Position numbers and translations under genes: made by a program. DNA of 64,000 bases, from positions 62,001-126,000 of the forward strand of contig CAZFJC010000004.1 of the NCBI GenBank assembly GCA_964518765.1, written 5' to 3'. The notes under the pieces were generated by a model. That model had not been told where the DNA came from and ran no database searches. It saw nothing but the letters and a program-made list of their open reading frames with translations. Of the stretch, positions 60,622-64,000 are shown in pieces. How positions within the stretch are numbered: position 1 is the first letter of the stretch; each line of letters opens with the position of its first letter. This DNA is from CAZPNX01 sp964518765 (GTDB lineage Bacteria > Edwardsbacteria > AC1 > EtOH8).

Positions 60622-60906
60622 ATACTTGATATAAGCCTATTTGCCATTTTTTCAGTCCTTATCTTACGCCCTTTGATATATAAATGACAAACCGTGTCGT
60701 AGAAGTATCTGGATGGATAGACGTCCTCCTCCGGTTTAGAAATTACGGAAATATATTTGATGTGTTATTTTCATATGTGTTTAGTTTCACCAGGTTGTTG
60801 ACAGTAGTGGTATAATTAAAATACCCTAACTCAAACTGCCTGAAGAAGTGGTGAAACTGTACAGGTAATTGAATAGAATTTGTAATAAGTATTTTGTCCA
60901 ATCGCT
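60622..60906. other. AT-rich gap without a gene
   Basis: The 285 bases between the deacetylase start and the epimerase end are clearly richer in A+T than the genes around. The one open frame crossing it (minus strand, 60743-61117) overlaps the epimerase gene and does not look like protein. Apart from a possible deacetylase promoter near 60630-60655 nothing was recognised. Confidence 0.5.
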
Positions 60907-61833
60907 CTAATAGATATTGTGCTCTATCTCCTCCACGTTCAGCCTGGACTTCACCTTGGCCAGCACCCGGTCCATGCCCTGCTCTACCGATATGGAAGGC
61001 TCGAAACCCAGCAGGTCCCTCATTCTCTTGAGTCCCGGGTATTTCTCCAGAGTCATCCGGCCGGGCAGGTCCACCAGCTCCACCAGCTTTCCGAAGTCGG
61101 CCCTGGTCTTCTGACACATGTAGCGGGCCAGGTACTCGGTCTCCACCACCCGAGGGTGGCCGATGTTCACCGCGGTGTATTCATTGAGCTCCATGGCCTT
61201 GATGATGGCCGAAACCGCGTCGTCCATGTGCATCCAGCTGCGCTTGGAGTTCTTGTGGACGGTGATCTTCTCCCCCCTCAGGATGCCCTCAGCGAACCGG
61301 ATCATGGCCGAGCGGTGGTCGCCCATGGTCTCGTCCTCGTCGTAGAACATGAAGGGACGGATGGTGACGGCTTTGAGCCCGTGGTTTTTAACCTCGTACT
61401 CCACGATCTTCTCGGCCAGCCACTTGGTCAGGCCGTAGCGGTTGTTGGGGGCGATGTCCGGCCTCTCCTCGTGCATCTCGCCGGTGATGTTGCCGTAGAT
61501 CTCCGAGGTGGAGAAGTTGATCATCTTGGCGCCGACGTTCTTGCACAGCTGGGCCACGTTGTTGGTGCCCGAAAGGTTGGTGTCGATGGTCAGGTGCGGC
61601 GCCTGCTCGCAGGTCACCCGGCTGACCATGGCCGCCAGGTGGAAGACCACCTCCGGCTTGAACCTCAGGGCGTCGTCGTAGAGATCCCCCAGGGAGACGA
61701 TGTCTGTCTGGGCGTAGTCCGGGGCGTAGTGCTGGATGATGTCCGAGCGCATCACCTGGTGGCCGGCCGCCCGCAGGCGCTTGACCAGCTTGGTGCCGAT
61801 GTTGCCCTCGCTGCCTATTACCAGGATCTTCAT
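60907..61833 (-). CDS. NAD-dependent epimerase/dehydratase
   Basis: A 308-residue extended SDR enzyme. The NAD site is ILVIGSEGNIGTKLVKRLRA, followed by VVFHLAAMVSRV, INFSTSEIYGN (catalytic Ser/Thr) and NRYGLTKWLAE (Tyr-x3-Lys), then IRPFMFYDED. It acts on a nucleotide sugar, such as a 4-epimerase or 4-reductase; the exact reaction is not visible. An AAAAGGA site precedes the ATG. Confidence 0.9.
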   Translation of the reverse strand: MKILVIGSEGNIGTKLVKRLRAAGHQVMRSDIIQHYAPDYAQTDIVSLGDLYDDALRFKPEVVFHLAAMVSRVTCEQAPHLTIDTNLSGTNNVAQLCKNVGAKMINFSTSEIYGNITGEMHEERPDIAPNNRYGLTKWLAEKIVEYEVKNHGLKAVTIRPFMFYDEDETMGDHRSAMIRFAEGILRGEKITVHKNSKRSWMHMDDAVSAIIKAMELNEYTAVNIGHPRVVETEYLARYMCQKTRADFGKLVELVDLPGRMTLEKYPGLKRMRDLLGFEPSISVEQGMDRVLAKVKSRLNVEEIEHNIY

Positions 61834-61845
61834 GTCATATCCTTT

Positions 61846-63288
61846 TCAAATATTTCGTCTGGTGTGGTACAGGTAACCCAGGGCCCCCGCCATGATGGGT
61901 GCCAGGACCGCCGCCTTGAGGGCTAGCGAGACCATCGGTCTTACAGCTCCGACGGAGGATATCAGCGCCGCCGCCAAGGCACAGGCACCCAGTATTGTCA
62001 TTATCTTCAACCATGGCACCTCGAGCCGTTCCAGCCGTTGGGACAACGTGAAGTTTAGGGCCATCAAAAAGGCATATCCGACCAGTGTGGCCCAGGCCGC
62101 GCCTGCGATCCCCATCCGCGGCAGCAGCAGCAGGTTGGCGGCGATGTTGGCCGCAGCGGCGGCTGCGTAAGTCAGACTAACCAACTGTAGCCTGCTCTTC
62201 AGGAAGAAAGTGGGCAGGAAGTAGTTGGACAGGGCGGCGCACATCTGTCCCGCCAGTAGTATCAGAACCAGGCTGCCGGCACGGTGGTACTGGGATGGCG
62301 TCAGAAGTCTTATCAGGTCCGGCGAGGCCGCAAGCATCATCAGCAGGGCCGCCCCGCAGCCTATCAGGAATACCGGAAGGAATTCGCCCATCTGCGACAC
62401 AAAGTTCCGCCGGCTCCGGGCGTTCACGGCGAACATGTGCGGCCTCCAGGCCGCCAGTACCGGATTTATTAGAAACATGATAGCCATGCCGAAGGTGTAG
62501 CCTACCGCGTAGATGCCCACCTCGACCGTCGAGTGTAGCAGCTTTTGGATCAGCACCCGGTCCGAAAGGCTCAGCACCCAGGCTAACAGCTCGATGACCA
62601 GCTGGAAGGCAGAAAGCCGGAATATGACCCTTATGAAGCTGAAATCAAAATGTATCCTTATGGACTTCCAGACGGCCGGAAGACAGAATGCCAGCACCGC
62701 CAGGCTGGCGGCGATGTCCGCCAGGAAGACGGCCACCAGGCCCATCTTCATTACAACCAAGAACAGGACCGTCGCACCCACCCGCACCAGCACTGAGGTC
62801 AAATTGTAGGCCAGTATCTGTTTCTTCTGCTCCCTGGCCCGAAAGAGTACGTAAGGTATAATGGACTGGGTAGCCAGGAAGACGTTGACCACCACCAGGA
62901 CCAGCAGGAACGAAAGGCCTTCGTTCTTGAGCAGAAAGCCTGATATCGGTCTTGAAAAAATGCCAATTGCTGAGAGGATGGCCAGGTTGGCCCCCAGATT
63001 GAACAGCCAGACCGTGCCCAGGAACTTTTTCAGGTCCTGTCCCTGGTAGTCCCAGACCAGCTTCTGCAGGCTGTCAGGAAAGCCCATGAAGGCCGCCAAC
63101 CGGACGATGAAGGCGAAGGTATAAAAGAGCACCATCGAGCCGTACTGCGTGGTGTCTAAGTAGTGGGTGTAAACAGGAAGCAGCAGCAGGCCCAGGGCTC
63201 GGTCCAAGATTGGGGTGATGCCGTATATGGAGCTAAGTCCGAAGATCTTCCGAAGGGAGATCCCGCTAGGTTGTATGGCTTCTTCCAC
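61846..63288 (-). CDS. Wzx-like polysaccharide flippase
   Basis: 480 residues with about 14 membrane helices of the MATE-related polysaccharide-transport family: IYGITPILDRALGLLLLPVY, YTFAFIVRLAAFMGFPDSLQ, AWVLSLSDRVLIQKLLHSTV and LLLLPRMGIAGAAWATLVGY. It flips lipid-linked oligosaccharide to the outer face of the inner membrane. With the Wzy-like gene and two initiator transferases it makes a Wzx/Wzy pathway. The start lies inside the end of the next upstream gene. Confidence 0.9.
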   Translation of the reverse strand: MEEAIQPSGISLRKIFGLSSIYGITPILDRALGLLLLPVYTHYLDTTQYGSMVLFYTFAFIVRLAAFMGFPDSLQKLVWDYQGQDLKKFLGTVWLFNLGANLAILSAIGIFSRPISGFLLKNEGLSFLLVLVVVNVFLATQSIIPYVLFRAREQKKQILAYNLTSVLVRVGATVLFLVVMKMGLVAVFLADIAASLAVLAFCLPAVWKSIRIHFDFSFIRVIFRLSAFQLVIELLAWVLSLSDRVLIQKLLHSTVEVGIYAVGYTFGMAIMFLINPVLAAWRPHMFAVNARSRRNFVSQMGEFLPVFLIGCGAALLMMLAASPDLIRLLTPSQYHRAGSLVLILLAGQMCAALSNYFLPTFFLKSRLQLVSLTYAAAAAANIAANLLLLPRMGIAGAAWATLVGYAFLMALNFTLSQRLERLEVPWLKIMTILGACALAAALISSVGAVRPMVSLALKAAVLAPIMAGALGYLYHTRRNI

Positions 63289-64000
63289 TCGGCCTTGCTA
63301 TCCCATTGAAGATGTCCAAGTATCTTTCGGCCACGCGTCTTACGTCATATTCCTCGTTGTCGGCCGGCGCTTTCCATCCGTAAAGCCTCCCGGGACTGAA
63401 CCTTTTCGCTATTTCAATGATGGCCGTCTTTATTTCACCGGGATTATTATAGTCTGCCACCATCCCCCCGGCTTTTCTGATGAAATCGGCCACCGGTCCA
63501 TTGGGCGTGGTAATGCCCAGTATCAGCCTCTGCGCCCCCAGGTATTCAGAGAGCTTGCCAGAGATGTGTATGTCATAGGGGTATTTGCCGCTCATGTAAC
63601 CGATGTGCACTAATACCCCGGCTTCTTTCATGAGCCGCATGGACTCGGAATAATTAACTCTTGGCTTCAGGTTTACGGCCTCTGCAATCCCCTGCTCGTT
63701 CACCGTATTTTGCCATCTCTCCGGCTCTATTCCGATGAAGTTGAATTCGATCTTTCTATATATTTCCGGCCTCTCACATTTAAGTTCTCGCAAAGCCCTA
63801 AAAAGCGTATAGGGCTCCCTCTTGTTTTTATAGAAAACGCCCAGAAAAGTGAAGACGTATTTTCCTAGATACTTTTTGTAATTAATAGGATAGTGATCAG
63901 GTTCAAACGACGGAGGAATGCACTCGAATTTTGATTTAACCGGCTCCCGGTAGCGTCTAGCTGTCAGATCAAGTATTTCTCTGGTGCTGGTAATAATTTT
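63266..64000 (-). CDS. GT4-like glycosyltransferase, 5' end cut by window
   Basis: The frame is open from the window edge (KIITSTREILDLTARRYREP) to the stop at 63266, giving the last 244 residues. Marks of the GT-B donor half are YVFTFLGVFYKNKREPYTLF, FNFIGIEPERWQN, VLVHIGYMSGKYPYDIHISG then KLSEYLGAQRLILGITTPNG (the EYLG stretch binds the nucleotide sugar). The nearest internal start (63793, TTG) is not the true one. Acceptor and sugar are unknown. Confidence 0.82.
   Translation of the reverse strand, partial: KIITSTREILDLTARRYREPVKSKFECIPPSFEPDHYPINYKKYLGKYVFTFLGVFYKNKREPYTLFRALRELKCERPEIYRKIEFNFIGIEPERWQNTVNEQGIAEAVNLKPRVNYSESMRLMKEAGVLVHIGYMSGKYPYDIHISGKLSEYLGAQRLILGITTPNGPVADFIRKAGGMVADYNNPGEIKTAIIEIAKRFSPGRLYGWKAPADNEEYDVRRVAERYLDIFNGIARPSGRSHTT

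Noticed and set aside
60743..61117. Hypothetical gene on the minus strand
   Set aside because: It overlaps the end of the epimerase gene in another frame, and its Gly/Pro/Arg-rich start looks like a shadow product.

Overview
The window reads as a chromosomal segment from a GC-rich, Gram-negative bacterium. LpxK (lipid A), signal-peptide beta-barrel proteins, a PBP4-type carboxypeptidase and an O-antigen-like polysaccharide cluster all point to an outer membrane. The mix of genes resembles uncultured lineages around the FCB superphylum: a permease fused to an M1 peptidase, an ECF sigma factor followed by polymer-forming and DUF4097-like proteins, a split glycine decarboxylase, and a response regulator heading the gcv operon. 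That placement is inference from gene content only. No rRNA, tRNA, CRISPR array, phage or insertion sequence was recognised.

Layout. 1-5.2 kb: end of an aminotransferase, an ABC exporter ATPase with its giant permease-peptidase partner, then a non-coding, structured, terminator-capped stretch. 5.2-8.5 kb: dut, an MFS transporter, a DUF58 protein and a small conserved protein. 8.5-13.1 kb: a sensor kinase, a single-domain response regulator and an HD-GYP response regulator, probably one cyclic-di-GMP-linked pathway. 13.1-16.4 kb: a barrel protein, two very small proteins (47 and 30 aa), an inositol-phosphatase family enzyme, a TSUP transporter and a small metallopeptidase. 16.4-21.2 kb: ECF sigma factor, zinc-finger anti-sigma factor, bactofilin-like membrane protein, DUF4097/barrel protein, then a membrane protein with a winged-helix regulator under a consensus promoter. 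21.2-26.3 kb: an exported Ntn hydrolase, a membrane protein that seems to start at ATC, a decayed coding stretch, and an M16 peptidase pair. 26.3-41.6 kb, minus strand: a TPR/coiled-coil pair; sugar transferase, dusB, lpxK, nadA; response regulator, gcvT, gcvH, gcvPA (no gcvPB); dacB; pgi; a barrel protein; pfkA. 41.8-64 kb, minus strand: a surface-polysaccharide cluster with glycosyltransferases, a WecA-type initiator, Wzx flippase, Wzy-like polymerase/ligase, nucleotide-sugar enzymes, methyltransferases (one with an in-frame stop), acetyltransferases and a deacetylase, interrupted by an AAA/DUF4143 gene and small stem-loop repeats.

Two initiation modes are visible. Many genes have good Shine-Dalgarno sites, while three or four have a sigma70-type -10 box only 5-7 bases before the start codon, so their transcripts should be leaderless. 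The points most worth checking are the structured RNA at about 5.0-5.18 kb, the 30-residue membrane peptide unit at 16.25 kb, the sigma/anti-sigma/bactofilin-like/DUF4097 unit, the hairpin hiding the ribosome-binding site of the MFS gene, the palindrome on the promoter of the winged-helix operon, the ATC start, and the missing gcvPB.
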